Positions 16,321 through 26,078 of a stretch of 34,035 nucleotides of DNA are shown piece after piece. The position numbers were made by a program, and so were the translations under genes. The stretch is from Candidatus Nanopelagicales bacterium (GTDB lineage: Bacteria; Actinomycetota; Actinomycetes; S36-B12): NCBI GenBank assembly GCA_012103605.1, contig WLWL01000011.1:1-34035 (forward strand), in the 5' to 3' direction. Positions within the stretch are counted from its first letter, which is position 1. Every line of letters starts with the position of its first letter. The notes beneath the pieces were generated by a model that searched no databases, was not told the DNA's origin, and worked only from the letters and a program-made list of their open reading frames with translations.

Positions 16321-17595
16321 GTGGTCGAATTTCAGGCACCCAAGGGAGTCCCGGAGTATTTCCCGCCGCGGTCGTCGGCGTTTCTCGCGGTGCGGGACGC
16401 GTTGGCGCAACCTGCGCGATGCGCCGGCTATGGATACATCGAATTGCCGGTGTTCGAAGACACGTCGCTGTTCGTGCGGGGTGTGGGCGAAAGCACAGAC
16501 GTGGTCAGCAAGGAGATGTACACATTTCTCGATCGCGGAGGGCGGTCCTTGTCGCTGCGGCCGGAGGGGACGGCGGGAGTCATGCGGTCGATCGTCGAGA
16601 ACCGACTCGACAAGGGTGCGTTGCCGGTCAAGCTCTGGTACGCCGGGCCGTTCTTTCGCGCCGAGCGACCTCAGCATGGCCGCTACCGGCAACTGCAGCA
16701 GGTGGGACTCGAGGCGGTGGGGAGCGATGACCCTGCGTTGGATGCGGAAGTCATCGCCATCGCGGACGAGGGGTATCGACGCCTGGGCCTGAGCGCGTAT
16801 CGCCTGGACCTCACGAGCCTGGGGTGCGCTGAGTGTCGTCCGGCGTACCGCGAACAACTGATGGCCTTCCTCGAGCAGTGCGATCTGGACGCCGCGACGC
16901 GTGAGCGTGCGGCGAGCAACCCGCTGCGGGTCCTGGATGACAAGCGGGAGTCCGTCCAAGCGCAGTTGGTCGACGCGCCGGTAATGGTGGACGCGCTATG
17001 CGAGGCATGCAGCACGCATTACGACGCGGTCCGGGAGTTTTTGCGTGATGCGTCCGTGGAGTGGTCCGAGGCACCGCGCCTGGTGCGGGGACTCGACTAT
17101 TACACCCGAACGACCTTTGAGTTCACCCACGAGATGCTCGGCGCCCAGTCGGGAATCGGCGGCGGCGGTCGATACGACGGCTTGATGGAGTCTCTCGGCG
17201 GCGCGCCGCTGTCCGGGATCGGGTTCGGCCTGGGCACCGATCGCACACTGCTGGCGTGCGAGGCGGAGGGCCTCGACGTGGCCGCCGACGGACTTGTTGA
17301 CGTATTCGTCGTACCGATCGGCCCAGCGGCCCGGCGCGTGGCGGTGGGAGTGGCGACGCAATTGCGTGGTGCCGGTATTCGGGTGGACATGGCCTACGGT
17401 GATCGCGGGCTCAAGGGTTCGATGAAGGCCGCCGATCGGTCGGGGGCGCCGCTGGTGGTCGTCATCGGAGATGATGAGGTGCAATCAGCGAGCGCTCAAG
17501 TCAAGAACATGACCGACGGGGCCCAAGAGACCGTCACCTTGGAGTCATTGGTAGCCGACGTGGGAGCACGTTTGTCACAGAAGGGAACGTTGTGA
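16321..17595 (+). CDS. hisS: Histidine--tRNA ligase (HisRS)
   Basis: HisRS charges tRNA-His with histidine in the cytosol. It is a class II synthetase of about 424 residues. Motif 2 is seen as [18 protein letters not shown], the HisRS-specific motif as [13 protein letters not shown], motif 3 as [13 protein letters not shown], and a GGGGRYDGL loop; the C-terminal anticodon-binding domain starts near VDVFVVPIG. Several GTG codons could be the start: 16312, 16315 and 16321. I chose 16321 because AGGGGG lies eight bases before it and the protein then begins [16 protein letters not shown], the family pattern. The stop overlaps aspS (GTGA). Confidence 0.95.
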   Translation: MVEFQAPKGVPEYFPPRSSAFLAVRDALAQPARCAGYGYIELPVFEDTSLFVRGVGESTDVVSKEMYTFLDRGGRSLSLRPEGTAGVMRSIVENRLDKGALPVKLWYAGPFFRAERPQHGRYRQLQQVGLEAVGSDDPALDAEVIAIADEGYRRLGLSAYRLDLTSLGCAECRPAYREQLMAFLEQCDLDAATRERAASNPLRVLDDKRESVQAQLVDAPVMVDALCEACSTHYDAVREFLRDASVEWSEAPRLVRGLDYYTRTTFEFTHEMLGAQSGIGGGGRYDGLMESLGGAPLSGIGFGLGTDRTLLACEAEGLDVAADGLVDVFVVPIGPAARRVAVGVATQLRGAGIRVDMAYGDRGLKGSMKAADRSGAPLVVVIGDDEVQSASAQVKNMTDGAQETVTLESLVADVGARLSQKGTL

Positions 17596-19358
17596 TCAGA
17601 ACCGACGACGCCGGCGATATCCGCGAGACCGACGCTGGTCGCATCGTCACCCTTGCCGGATGGATCGCGTCACGGCGCGACCATGGCGGGGTCGCGTTCT
17701 TAGACCTGCGTGACTCGTCTGGTCGGGCCCAGGTCGTGGTGCGTGAGTCCGCGGTCGCGCACCCGCTTCGCGATGAGTTCTGCATCCAGGTGACCGGCGA
17801 GGTGGCTATCCGGCCCGAGGGAAATGAGAATCCGGAACTGCCGACAGGTGCCGTGGAAGTCATCTCTCACGACCTGGTCGTCCTGTCGACGAGCGCCCCG
17901 CTGCCGTTTCCTATCGATGATCGAGTCACCATCAGCGATGAAGTCAGGCTCAAGCACCGCTACCTCGACCTGCGCCGGACCAAACCGAGTGACGCGATTC
18001 GCATGCGTTCGCACGTCAATCAGGTAGCCCGCACGGTGCTTCTTGATCGCGACTTCGTCGAAGTCGAAACTCCCACGCTCACCCGATCCACTCCCGAGGG
18101 TGCGCGAGACTTCCTCGTGCCCGTGCGCCTGCAACCCGGCCACTGGTACGCGCTCCCACAATCTCCGCAGTTGTTCAAGCAGCTGCTCATGGTCGGCGGA
18201 ATCGAGCGGTATTTCCAGATTGCTCGGTGTTACCGCGATGAAGATTTTCGCGCCGACCGCCAACCAGAATTCACTCAACTCGACATCGAGATGAGTTTTG
18301 TCGAACAGCAGGACGTCATTGATGTCGGGGAAGCTGTCATTCGCGCCCTGTGGTCCGAGGTCGGTGGATACGACATCGCGGAGATCCCCCGCATGACGTA
18401 CGCCGATGCCATGAGTCGATTCGGAACCGACAAACCAGATCTGCGTTTCGGTCTTGAACTCGTGGAACTCACCGAGTATTTCGCCCACACGCCGTTCCGT
18501 GTCTTCCAGGCCGACTACGTCGGCTGCGTCGTCATGCCGGGTGGGGCCGACCAGCCTCGTCGCCAATTCGACGCCTGGCAGGAATGGGCCAAGCAGCGCG
18601 GCGCCAAGGGTTTGGCCTATGTCACCGTGGGTGACGACGGCACCCTCGGCGGGCCGGTGGCCAAAAACTTGAGCGAGGGGGAGCGAGACGGCCTCGTTGC
18701 CGCTGCCGGAGCTTCCGCCGGAGATGCCATCTTCTTCGCGGCCGGTCGCGCCAGCGAGGCTCGAGCATTGCTGGGAGCCGCACGTGTGGAGATCGCCGAT
18801 CGGTTGGCACTGATCGATACCAGCCAGTGGTCCTTTGTCTGGGTCGTCGACGCGCCCATGTTCGAGCAGGTGCAAGCAGACGATGGAACGTGGGTATGGA
18901 CGGCGGTGCACCACCCGTTCACATCCCCGAACGGCGAGTGGATCGAGACGTTTGATTCGCAGCCGGGCGAGGCTCTCGCCTGGGCGTATGACCTGGTGTG
19001 CAACGGCAATGAGATCGGTGGCGGAAGTATCCGTATTCACAACGCGGATGTGCAGCGACGCGTGTTCGACGTGCTCGGCCTCGGGGACGAAGAAGCGCGA
19101 GAGAAGTTCGGCTTCCTGCTGGATGCTTTCGCGTACGGACCGCCACCCCACGGGGGCATCGCCTTCGGCTGGGATCGCATTTGCATGTTGCTCGCCGATG
19201 CCGATTCGCTACGCGACGTCATCGCCTTCCCCAAGACCGGTGGCGGTCACGATCCGCTCACCGGAGCACCGACGCCGATCACGGCGGAACAGCGCTCCGA
19301 AGCCGGTATCGATGTGGACCCTGAGCTAGCCGAGGCGTCACCAGCCGGTGACGCGTAG
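17592..19358 (+). CDS. aspS: Aspartate--tRNA(Asp/Asn) ligase, probably non-discriminating
   Basis: This 588-residue class II enzyme is a bacterial-type AspRS: N-terminal OB-fold anticodon-binding domain ([21 protein letters not shown]), catalytic core with motif 2 [19 protein letters not shown], an inserted GAD domain (about residues 290-420) and motif 3 [10 protein letters not shown]. Two positions that separate discriminating from non-discriminating AspRS read His31 (RRDHGG) and Gly77 (RPEGNEN); E. coli has Leu and Lys there. The His/Gly pair is known from enzymes that also charge tRNA-Asn with aspartate, for later amidation by GatCAB. No asnS or gat gene lies in the window. The GTG start overlaps the hisS stop. 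Confidence 0.96.
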   Translation: MIRTDDAGDIRETDAGRIVTLAGWIASRRDHGGVAFLDLRDSSGRAQVVVRESAVAHPLRDEFCIQVTGEVAIRPEGNENPELPTGAVEVISHDLVVLSTSAPLPFPIDDRVTISDEVRLKHRYLDLRRTKPSDAIRMRSHVNQVARTVLLDRDFVEVETPTLTRSTPEGARDFLVPVRLQPGHWYALPQSPQLFKQLLMVGGIERYFQIARCYRDEDFRADRQPEFTQLDIEMSFVEQQDVIDVGEAVIRALWSEVGGYDIAEIPRMTYADAMSRFGTDKPDLRFGLELVELTEYFAHTPFRVFQADYVGCVVMPGGADQPRRQFDAWQEWAKQRGAKGLAYVTVGDDGTLGGPVAKNLSEGERDGLVAAAGASAGDAIFFAAGRASEARALLGAARVEIADRLALIDTSQWSFVWVVDAPMFEQVQADDGTWVWTAVHHPFTSPNGEWIETFDSQPGEALAWAYDLVCNGNEIGGGSIRIHNADVQRRVFDVLGLGDEEAREKFGFLLDAFAYGPPPHGGIAFGWDRICMLLADADSLRDVIAFPKTGGGHDPLTGAPTPITAEQRSEAGIDVDPELAEASPAGDA

Positions 19359-19370
19359 GCGGCGACAGCC

Positions 19371-20702
19371 ATGACGCTGTTCGACGATCGGGATCGTGCT
19401 GATCGGCCGGACGCGCCACTCGCCGTCCGCATGCGACCGCGCACCGTCGACGAGGTGGTCGGCCAAGAAGCAGCATTGGCAGATGGGTCGCCGCTGCGTT
19501 CACTGGTGACCGGGGGAGTCCGTGGAGCTGTGTCCGTCGTGCTGTGGGGGCCTCCGGGAACAGGAAAAACCACCCTCGCGACCTTGGTCTCGCGCGAGTC
19601 GGGACGGGTGTTCACCGAACTGTCTGCGGTGACCGCGGGCGTTAAGGATGTGCGGGCGGTTATCGACGACGCTCGAGACCGACTGCGGCTGCACGACCTC
19701 GGCACGGTTCTCTTCGTCGACGAGGTGCACCGTTTCAGCAAGAGCCAACAAGACGCCCTGTTACCCGCCGTGGAGAACGGATGGGTCACGCTCATCGCCG
19801 CGACCACCGAGAACCCCAGTTTCTCGGTCATCGCGCCTTTGCTGTCCCGCAGCATCGTGGTGACGTTGCAACCGTTGACCGATGAGGGCCTCGAGACGGT
19901 GATTCGACGAGCGATCTCGCACGAACGAGGCTTGGCCGACGAAGTTTCGGTCACCGATGAGGCGATCGCGTATCTCGTTCGTATCAGTGCCGGCGATGCC
20001 CGGCGCGGCCTCACCGCGCTCGACGCGGCATGTGCGGCGGCTGTCGGCCCCGACTCAAGCATCGATCTGGCTGCGGTGGAAGCTGCCGTCCAACACGCGG
20101 CCGTCCGGTACGACAAGGACGGCGATCAGCACTATGACGTTGTCAGCGCGTTCATCAAGAGCGTGCGCGGCAGCGATCCTGATGCCGCCCTGCATTACCT
20201 CGCCCGGATGCTGGAAGCTGGTGAGGATCCACGCTTCATCGCGCGCCGGCTGATGATTCTGGCGAGTGAGGACGTCGGATTGGCTGACCCGACCGTGCTG
20301 GTGACGACAACGGCCGCCGCACAGTCTGTGGCGATGATCGGAATGCCGGAAGCTCGAATAGTTTTGGCTCACGCGACCGTTCACGCGGCGCTCGCGCCCA
20401 AGTCCAACGCGGTCTACCGTGGAATCGAGGCCGCGATTGCCGATGTGAAGAACGCGAACATCGGCACGGTCCCGGCGCACCTACGGGACGCTCACTACGC
20501 GAATGCAGCATCTCTGGGGCACGGCAACGACTACGTCTATCCCCACGACGTTCCCGGCGGTGTCGCCGAGGCGCAGTACCTGCCGCCGGAATTGCGTGGA
20601 GCCAGGTACTACGAACCTACCGAGCACGGGGCAGAAGCGAAGTGGGGGGAGATCGCTCGGCGCCTTCACCAGCGTCGGGAGGGTGGATCGGTCGACGCAT
20701 AG
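19371..20702 (+). CDS. rarA: Replication-associated recombination protein RarA (MgsA), AAA+ ATPase
   Basis: RarA is an AAA+ ATPase related to clamp loaders and RuvB that acts at stalled replication forks. The 443-residue protein has [11 protein letters not shown] at the N-terminus, Walker [10 protein letters not shown] (60-68), [14 protein letters not shown], Walker [16 protein letters not shown], sensor 1 [13 protein letters not shown] and the arginine-finger SRS segment, then the MgsA C-terminal domain with [18 protein letters not shown] and the [13 protein letters not shown] segment. The ATG follows the aspS stop by 12 bases. The ribosome-binding site is weak. Placement before alaS is usual in actinomycetes. 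Confidence 0.95.
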   Translation: MTLFDDRDRADRPDAPLAVRMRPRTVDEVVGQEAALADGSPLRSLVTGGVRGAVSVVLWGPPGTGKTTLATLVSRESGRVFTELSAVTAGVKDVRAVIDDARDRLRLHDLGTVLFVDEVHRFSKSQQDALLPAVENGWVTLIAATTENPSFSVIAPLLSRSIVVTLQPLTDEGLETVIRRAISHERGLADEVSVTDEAIAYLVRISAGDARRGLTALDAACAAAVGPDSSIDLAAVEAAVQHAAVRYDKDGDQHYDVVSAFIKSVRGSDPDAALHYLARMLEAGEDPRFIARRLMILASEDVGLADPTVLVTTTAAAQSVAMIGMPEARIVLAHATVHAALAPKSNAVYRGIEAAIADVKNANIGTVPAHLRDAHYANAASLGHGNDYVYPHDVPGGVAEAQYLPPELRGARYYEPTEHGAEAKWGEIARRLHQRREGGSVDA

Positions 20703-20712
20703 GCTGTGTCAC

Positions 20713-20973
20713 GTGCGACGACTTGTATGGACCGCGATCGGTGCAGCCGGAGGCATTTGGGCCTACCGCAAGAGCAGCGAGTGGCTCGACCAGGCTCGTG
20801 ATCAGGGTGTGGCGCTCACCATTCAGCAGGCGGCGCTCAACACGACCCAGGCGGCGCATCGGCTCTCCGCCGTGATCGCCGATCGCGGGCAACAATCAAG
20901 CCGCGGGCAACAATCAGACCGCGGGCAGCAGCCAGGTCGGTCAGATGGCATTGATCCCGGAGGCCGCACCTGA
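20713..20973 (+). CDS. Small membrane-associated protein upstream of alaS (DUF6167-like)
   Basis: The frame runs in from inside rarA, but the GTG at 20713, ten bases after the rarA stop, gives a sensible 86-residue protein. It starts MRRLVWTAIGAAGGIWAYRK, a short hydrophobic, Gly/Ala-rich segment, followed by an amphipathic helix and a Gln/Arg/Gly repeat tail. Small proteins of this type (annotated DUF6167 in streptomycetes, from memory) occupy the same place before alaS in many actinomycetes. Function is unknown. Its TGA overlaps the alaS ATG by one base, so it is translationally coupled to alaS. A possible ribosome-binding site for it is not obvious. Confidence 0.65.
   Translation: MRRLVWTAIGAAGGIWAYRKSSEWLDQARDQGVALTIQQAALNTTQAAHRLSAVIADRGQQSSRGQQSDRGQQPGRSDGIDPGGRT
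20884..20937 (+). repeat. Three 18-bp tandem repeats in the small gene before alaS
   Basis: Units at 20884-20901, 20902-20919 and 20920-20937 share CGCGGGCAACAATCA as core. The first two differ at two bases and the third is more diverged. They encode RGQQSS, RGQQSD and RGQQPG, preserving frame. Confidence 0.85.
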
Positions 20974-23645
20974 TGGAGTCCGCGGAGATCCGGACGCGAT
21001 TTTTGAAGTACTTCGCCGATAACGGTCATGAGATCGTGCCCTCGGCGTCGCTACTGCTGGATGATCCGACTCTGCTGTTCGTCAACGCCGGCATGGTGCC
21101 CTTCAAGCCCTACTTCCTTGGCGAAGCACCTCCGCCGTACCCCCGTGCTACCAGCGCACAGAAGGTCGTGCGCACCTTGGACATCGAAGAGGTCGGCAAG
21201 ACCACGCGTCACGCATCGTTCTTCCAGATGGCGGGCAACTTCTCGTTCGGTGACTACTTCAAAGAAGGGGCGATTCCCTTCGCGTGGGAGTTGCTTACCA
21301 AGCCGGTCGCCGACGGCGGCTACGGATTCGATGAGTCTCGACTGTGGGTCACGGTGTATCTCGACGACGACGAGGCCATCGATATTTGGCACCGGGATGT
21401 GGGTCTTCCGTTGGATCGCATTCAGCGACGCGGGCAGGCCGACAACTACTGGTCTATGGGGGTGCCGGGGCCGTGCGGACCCTGTTCGGAGATCTACTAC
21501 GACCGAGGACCCGACTATGGCATCGAGGGAGGTCCTATTGCCGACGAGAACCGCTACCTCGAGGTTTGGAACCTGGTCTTCATGCAATTTGAGCGAGGTG
21601 CAGGTCCGGCAAAAGAGGACTACCCCATCTTGAACGAGCTTCCGAACAAAAACATCGATACCGGAATGGGGCTCGAGCGAATGGCGGCCCTGCTGCAGGG
21701 TGTCGACAACATCTACGAGATCGACACGACCCGGAGCATCCTGGACACCGCGAGCGAATTGACCGGCGCTCGGTACGGAAAGTCCGAACGCGATGATGTC
21801 GCGTTGCGGGTGGTCGCCGACCACGCTCGAACCTGCACGTTCCTGATAGGTGACGGAGTTGTGCCCGGCAACGAAGGTCGGGGGTACGTGCTTCGACGCC
21901 TGATGCGACGGGTGATCCGCAACATGCGCATCCTGGGGGCAGGAGAACCGACGATGTCGCGGCTGATCGATGCGACCGTTCAGGCCATGGCGCCCCAGTA
22001 CCCGGAGTTGAACGACGAAGCCGAGCGAATTCGCAGCGTCGCCATCGGGGAGGAATCCACGTTCGAGACGACGTTACGCACCGGAACCGTCTTGTTCGAG
22101 ACAGCGGTCGGCGAAGCCAAGCAGTCCGGGTCCGGCGTGTTGCCCGGTGAGCAAGCGTTTTCCCTGCATGACACCTATGGCTTCCCGATAGATCTCACCC
22201 TCGAGATGGCCTCCGAGCAAGGCCTGGAGGTCGATGAAGAGGGGTTCCGCACCCTGATGGCGCAACAGCGGGAGCGAGCGAAAGCCGACGCCGCCGCTCG
22301 CAAGAGCGGTTTCGCCGCGACAACCGCGTACCGGGATGTTCTCGAGCGCGACGGATTGACGTCGTTCGTCGGATACGACAACGTCACGACTGAATCGGCC
22401 GTCGTGGGCATCGTGATCGACGGTGAGACCGCACCCGTCGTGGCAGCGGGCCAACACGCGGAACTCATCGTGGATCGGACCCCGTTCTACGCCGAAGCCG
22501 GTGGGCAACTCGGCGATCACGGTTCGATCACCACGGCGGACGGATCGTTGTTCGAGGTGTATGACGTTCAATCGCCGGTACCCGGGTTGTTCGTTCACCG
22601 CGGGGAAGTGCGACAGGGACAGATCACCCAGGGCGACGCCGTCGTCGCTCAGGTGGATGTGGACCGCCGCAAGGCAATCTCTCGGGCCCACACCGCGACC
22701 CACATGATCCATCGAGCATTTCGAGAGCACTTGGGTGAGACCGCCACCCAGATGGGGTCGGAGAATGCTCCCGGCAGGTTGCGGTTCGACTTTCCCAGTC
22801 CTGAACCGGTATCGGGGTCGGTCCTGCGTGACGTCGAGGCGCGCGTCAACGAGTTGCTGATCGAAGACCTGGAAGTCCACGCGCAACTGATGACGCAGGA
22901 TGAAGCACGGGCGATGGGTGCCATGGCGTTGTTCGGTGAGAAGTACGGTTCTGAGGTCCGCGTTATCTCGGTCGGCGACTGGGCCCACGAGCTGTGCGGG
23001 GGGACCCATGCGCAGCGCTCGGGTCAACTCGGAGTTGTGTCGTTCCTGTCCGAAGGATCCATTGGAGCCGGCATCCGACGGGTGGAGGCGCTCGTCGGCG
23101 TTGACGCCTACCAGCATCTCGCCGCTGAGCACCTGCTCGTGCAGCGCTTGTCTGACCTGGTCAAGGCGCCACGTGACGAGGTGATCTCGCGCGTGGAGCG
23201 CACGATCGCTTCGCTGAAGGACGCCGAACGCGAGTTGGCGCGGTTCAAGTCGGCCGACCTGCTCTCTAACGCCGGAGAGCTGATGGGCGAGGGCATCGAG
23301 GTCTCTGGGATTCGACTGTGGACCTTCCAGGCGCCGGACGGCGTGGGGGGCAAGGAGTTACGCGAACTGGCCCAGCACGCAAAGTCTCGGGCGCCAGCCG
23401 ATCTCGCCGGCGTGTACGTCGGCGCGGTTGTCGCCGACGGAACCACGGCGATCGTGGTCGCCTGCACCCCGGCGGCGGTAGCGGCGGGGATTCGTGCGGG
23501 GGACGTAATGACTACGGTGACGGAGCGGATGGGTGGCCGAGGCGGCGGCAAAGAGGATATGGCTCAGGGCGGGGGAGGAGACCCAACACAGATCGAGGCC
23601 GCCTTCGCCGATGTCGGTGCCGCGATCTCTCGCGCGCGGGGGTAG
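20973..23645 (+). CDS. alaS: Alanine--tRNA ligase (AlaRS)
   Basis: AlaRS charges tRNA-Ala and clears mischarged serine or glycine. The 890-residue length is normal. The class II core begins ESAEIRTRFLKYFADNGHE and has motif 2 around KTTRHASFFQMAGNFSFGDYF and motif 3 GMGLERMAALLQG. The editing domain retains its zinc residues: His573 and His577 (HTATH), Cys675 and His679 (CGGTH). The C-Ala domain ends with a glycine-rich GGRGGGKEDMAQGGGG segment. GGAGG lies nine bases before the ATG, inside the preceding small gene, which overlaps by one base. Confidence 0.97.
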   Translation: MESAEIRTRFLKYFADNGHEIVPSASLLLDDPTLLFVNAGMVPFKPYFLGEAPPPYPRATSAQKVVRTLDIEEVGKTTRHASFFQMAGNFSFGDYFKEGAIPFAWELLTKPVADGGYGFDESRLWVTVYLDDDEAIDIWHRDVGLPLDRIQRRGQADNYWSMGVPGPCGPCSEIYYDRGPDYGIEGGPIADENRYLEVWNLVFMQFERGAGPAKEDYPILNELPNKNIDTGMGLERMAALLQGVDNIYEIDTTRSILDTASELTGARYGKSERDDVALRVVADHARTCTFLIGDGVVPGNEGRGYVLRRLMRRVIRNMRILGAGEPTMSRLIDATVQAMAPQYPELNDEAERIRSVAIGEESTFETTLRTGTVLFETAVGEAKQSGSGVLPGEQAFSLHDTYGFPIDLTLEMASEQGLEVDEEGFRTLMAQQRERAKADAAARKSGFAATTAYRDVLERDGLTSFVGYDNVTTESAVVGIVIDGETAPVVAAGQHAELIVDRTPFYAEAGGQLGDHGSITTADGSLFEVYDVQSPVPGLFVHRGEVRQGQITQGDAVVAQVDVDRRKAISRAHTATHMIHRAFREHLGETATQMGSENAPGRLRFDFPSPEPVSGSVLRDVEARVNELLIEDLEVHAQLMTQDEARAMGAMALFGEKYGSEVRVISVGDWAHELCGGTHAQRSGQLGVVSFLSEGSIGAGIRRVEALVGVDAYQHLAAEHLLVQRLSDLVKAPRDEVISRVERTIASLKDAERELARFKSADLLSNAGELMGEGIEVSGIRLWTFQAPDGVGGKELRELAQHAKSRAPADLAGVYVGAVVADGTTAIVVACTPAAVAAGIRAGDVMTTVTERMGGRGGGKEDMAQGGGGDPTQIEAAFADVGAAISRARG

Positions 23646-23662
23646 GAAGGCGAACACCCATC

Positions 23663-24103
23663 ATGCGACGCGGACGCCGAATAGCCCTCGATCCGGGATC
23701 TGTCCGGATCGGCGTGGCCGTATGTGATCCCGACGGAATCTTGGCCAGCCCGCACGAACCGGTCTCCGCGGATGATGGCCCGGCCCTGAGGGAATTCATC
23801 GCTGAGGTGCAGCCGATCGAGATCGTGATTGGGCTGCCACGGGGCCTTGACGGGAACGAAGGGGCAGCGGCCCAGGCAGCACGAAGCTTCGCTTCCGATA
23901 TTGCATCAGCGGTGGATTTGCCTGTCCGTTTGGTTGACGAGCGACTTTCGACGGTGGAAGCCCAGCGTGGCTTCCACGATCAAGGCCTCTCGATACGACA
24001 GAGTCGAGGCATGATCGACAGCGCCGCCGCGTCCGTCGTTCTCCAGCATGCCCTCGACACCGAGAAGTCGACCGGACAGCCTCCCGGCGAGGTGCTGCCA
24101 TGA
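23663..24103 (+). CDS. ruvX: RuvX/YqgF family RNase H-fold nuclease (16S rRNA processing)
   Basis: This 146-residue protein belongs to the YqgF family, called a putative Holliday junction resolvase but now also linked to 16S rRNA 5'-end maturation. Family motifs are seen: IALDPGSVRIGVAVCDPDG (the first acid is Asp10), IVIGLPRGLDGNEG, LVDERLSTVEAQ (second acid), and a C-terminal IDSAAASVVLQ (third acid). The frame is open to 23318 inside alaS; the ATG at 23663 gives the family N-terminus. It follows alaS by 17 bases and overlaps mltG by four (ATGA), the usual alaS-ruvX-mltG-aroE order. Confidence 0.93.
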   Translation: MRRGRRIALDPGSVRIGVAVCDPDGILASPHEPVSADDGPALREFIAEVQPIEIVIGLPRGLDGNEGAAAQAARSFASDIASAVDLPVRLVDERLSTVEAQRGFHDQGLSIRQSRGMIDSAAASVVLQHALDTEKSTGQPPGEVLP

Positions 24104-25206
24104 CGCAGGTCGACGAATTCTTCAGCGAAGCGGACCAGCTGCCGCCGTCGCGAAACGCATCGAGTTGGGCCCGGCGAATTACCGGAATAGCCGTGCTGCT
24201 CGCGGTTGCCGCGCTCGCATGGGGAACGTGGTCCTTCATCTCGGGCTTCACCAGCGGGCCAACAGCCCAGGTCGACTACGTCGGTGACGGCACCGGGCAG
24301 GTCGAAGTCATCGTGGCCCGAGGGGACACCTTGACCGCGATTGGACAGACCCTGGTGGATGCGGGTGTGGTGCTGTCCGTCCAAGCCTTCATCGACGCAG
24401 CCGAGGCGAATGAAGACGCCGCATCCATTGGCCCGGGGAAGTACACCCTGCGACGCCAGATGAGTGGATCCGGCGCGGTCATCTTGATGCTCGACCCGGC
24501 GTCGCGGGCAGACAGTCGATTGGTGCTTCCCGAAGGTCTTCGACTACCCCAGACCGTCGACATCGCTGCGGAGTCGTCCGGACTGCCGCGCTCGGAGTTC
24601 GAGCAGGTCCTGGACAACCCGGGAGTCCTGCCCCTGCCTTCGTGGGCAGAGCAGCGACCCGAAGGTTTCATGTTCCCTGCCACGTACGACCTCGCCGGCG
24701 ACGAAACCGCAGAACAGATCTTGTCTACTCTCGTGGAAAGGTTCGACGATTCGGCGCAGTCTTTGGACCTTGTGGCGCGCGCGGAAGAGATCGGACGAAC
24801 CCCGTATGAGGTGCTGATCGTCGCCTCACTGGTGCAGGCCGAGGTGCTTCCCGAAGACATGCGTAAAGCCGCTGCCGTCGTATACAACCGACTCGACGAC
24901 GGGATGCCGTTGCAATTCGACTCCACGGTGTCCTACGCCCTCGGCATCAACGAACTCCAACTCTCGGCCGAGGAGTTGGAAACGGAATCGGAATACAACA
25001 CGTACCAAAACACGGGTCTCCCCCCGACTCCGATCAACTCACCGGGTGAGGCTGCGTTGGAAGCGGCGCTGGATCCGGCCAAGGCCAAGTGGCTGTACTT
25101 CGTCACGGTCAACCCCGACACCCGGGAAACGAAGTTCGCCCGCGACTACGACCGATTCCTGAAACTCAAGTCTCAGTTGCAGGAGTACCTCGCGGAGAAC
25201 GGTTGA
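24100..25206 (+). CDS. mltG: Endolytic transglycosylase MltG
   Basis: MltG cleaves nascent peptidoglycan strands inside the chain and is thought to set their length. The 368-residue protein has a short cytosolic N-terminus, one membrane helix (about residues 28-47), a LysM-like region (VEVIVARGDTLTAIGQTLVDAGV) and the YceG catalytic domain. The active-site region is ASLVQAEV, with Glu248, then AAAVVYNRLDDGMPLQFDSTVSYALG and the conserved YNTYQNTGLPPTPINSPGEAALEAAL. Relatives often have a second Glu two residues earlier (VEKE/VEAE); here that position is Gln246. I take Glu248 as the catalytic acid by alignment from memory. Start and stop both overlap neighbours. Confidence 0.93.
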   Translation: MTQVDEFFSEADQLPPSRNASSWARRITGIAVLLAVAALAWGTWSFISGFTSGPTAQVDYVGDGTGQVEVIVARGDTLTAIGQTLVDAGVVLSVQAFIDAAEANEDAASIGPGKYTLRRQMSGSGAVILMLDPASRADSRLVLPEGLRLPQTVDIAAESSGLPRSEFEQVLDNPGVLPLPSWAEQRPEGFMFPATYDLAGDETAEQILSTLVERFDDSAQSLDLVARAEEIGRTPYEVLIVASLVQAEVLPEDMRKAAAVVYNRLDDGMPLQFDSTVSYALGINELQLSAEELETESEYNTYQNTGLPPTPINSPGEAALEAALDPAKAKWLYFVTVNPDTRETKFARDYDRFLKLKSQLQEYLAENG

Positions 25207-26048
25207 TGCACCGCGCCGCCGTTCTTGGCTCGCCGATATCCCATAGTCGTTCCCCGGACCTGCATCGCGCGGCCTACGCTGAGCTGGGCTTGGATTGGAC
25301 GTACGAGGCGATCGAGTGCCGCGACCGGGACTTCGCCGCATTCTTCGCCGGTCTCGACGAGCAATGGCGGGGACTGAGCTTGACGATGCCGTTGAAGGAA
25401 GTCGTTCTCGACGTCGTCGACGACGTGGATGAGCGAGCACGCCACGTAAATTCCGCGAACACCGTGTGGCGAACAGCCGACTCGTCAACGTGGCGGGCCA
25501 CCAACACCGACATCCCCGGCATTTGTTCCGCGCTTGGCGATGTCGGTGTCGACCGTCTCGAGCGGGTTCGCATTCTGGGTGCAGGGGCGACCGCGCGCAG
25601 CGCTGTGGCGGCGGTGGCCGACATGGGCGCAACGAACATCGTCGTCCACGCCCGCCGGCCCGAGGCTGCCGACGAGGTGGTCCGCCTGGCTCGCGACCTG
25701 GGTTGTTCGAGCCACGGAACGGACCTCGGCGTGCAGTGGGGTGACGACGATCTGCTCATTAGCACCCTGCCGGCCGACACCGCCGCCACGTGGGCCGCGG
25801 ATGTGGACGCCGAACGGATCGGCTCCACCGCGCTCTTGGACGCCAGCTACCACCCCTGGCCGACCCCGTTGGCCCACGCGTGGGCTCACCATGCCCCCAC
25901 AGCACCCGTCGCCAGCGGCCGAGACATGCTGCTGTGGCAAGCGGTGGACCAAGTCCGCTTGATGACCGGTGCCGTGACCGAGGCGAATCTGGCCCGTGTC
26001 GTTCAGGTGATGCGGGCCGCGCTATCCACAGATGGAACTAGTCCCTAG
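25206..26048 (+). CDS. aroE: Shikimate dehydrogenase AroE
   Basis: AroE reduces 3-dehydroshikimate to shikimate with NADPH. The 280-residue protein has the substrate domain with SPISHSRSPDLH and the catalytic pair Lys64 (LTMPLKE) and Asp102 (NTDIPG), and a Rossmann domain with GAGATARSAV followed by HARRPEAADEV, where Arg residues suit NADP. The ATG at 25206 overlaps the mltG stop by one base (TGATG), and the upstream in-frame region belongs to mltG. It heads the shikimate gene group of the window; four further pathway genes follow after the peptidase gene. Confidence 0.93.
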   Translation: MHRAAVLGSPISHSRSPDLHRAAYAELGLDWTYEAIECRDRDFAAFFAGLDEQWRGLSLTMPLKEVVLDVVDDVDERARHVNSANTVWRTADSSTWRATNTDIPGICSALGDVGVDRLERVRILGAGATARSAVAAVADMGATNIVVHARRPEAADEVVRLARDLGCSSHGTDLGVQWGDDDLLISTLPADTAATWAADVDAERIGSTALLDASYHPWPTPLAHAWAHHAPTAPVASGRDMLLWQAVDQVRLMTGAVTEANLARVVQVMRAALSTDGTSP

Positions 26049-26078
26049 CGCTGATCCATTTCCGGTTTCTACCGTCGA

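Noticed and set aside
17700-19151. Long minus-strand open frame opposite aspS (483 codons)
   Set aside because: It is a codon-position shadow of a certain gene, with no family motifs and no ribosome-binding site that I could support.
22074-23132. Minus-strand open frame opposite alaS (352 codons)
   Set aside because: It is fully antisense to a conserved synthetase and its composition is that of a shadow frame.
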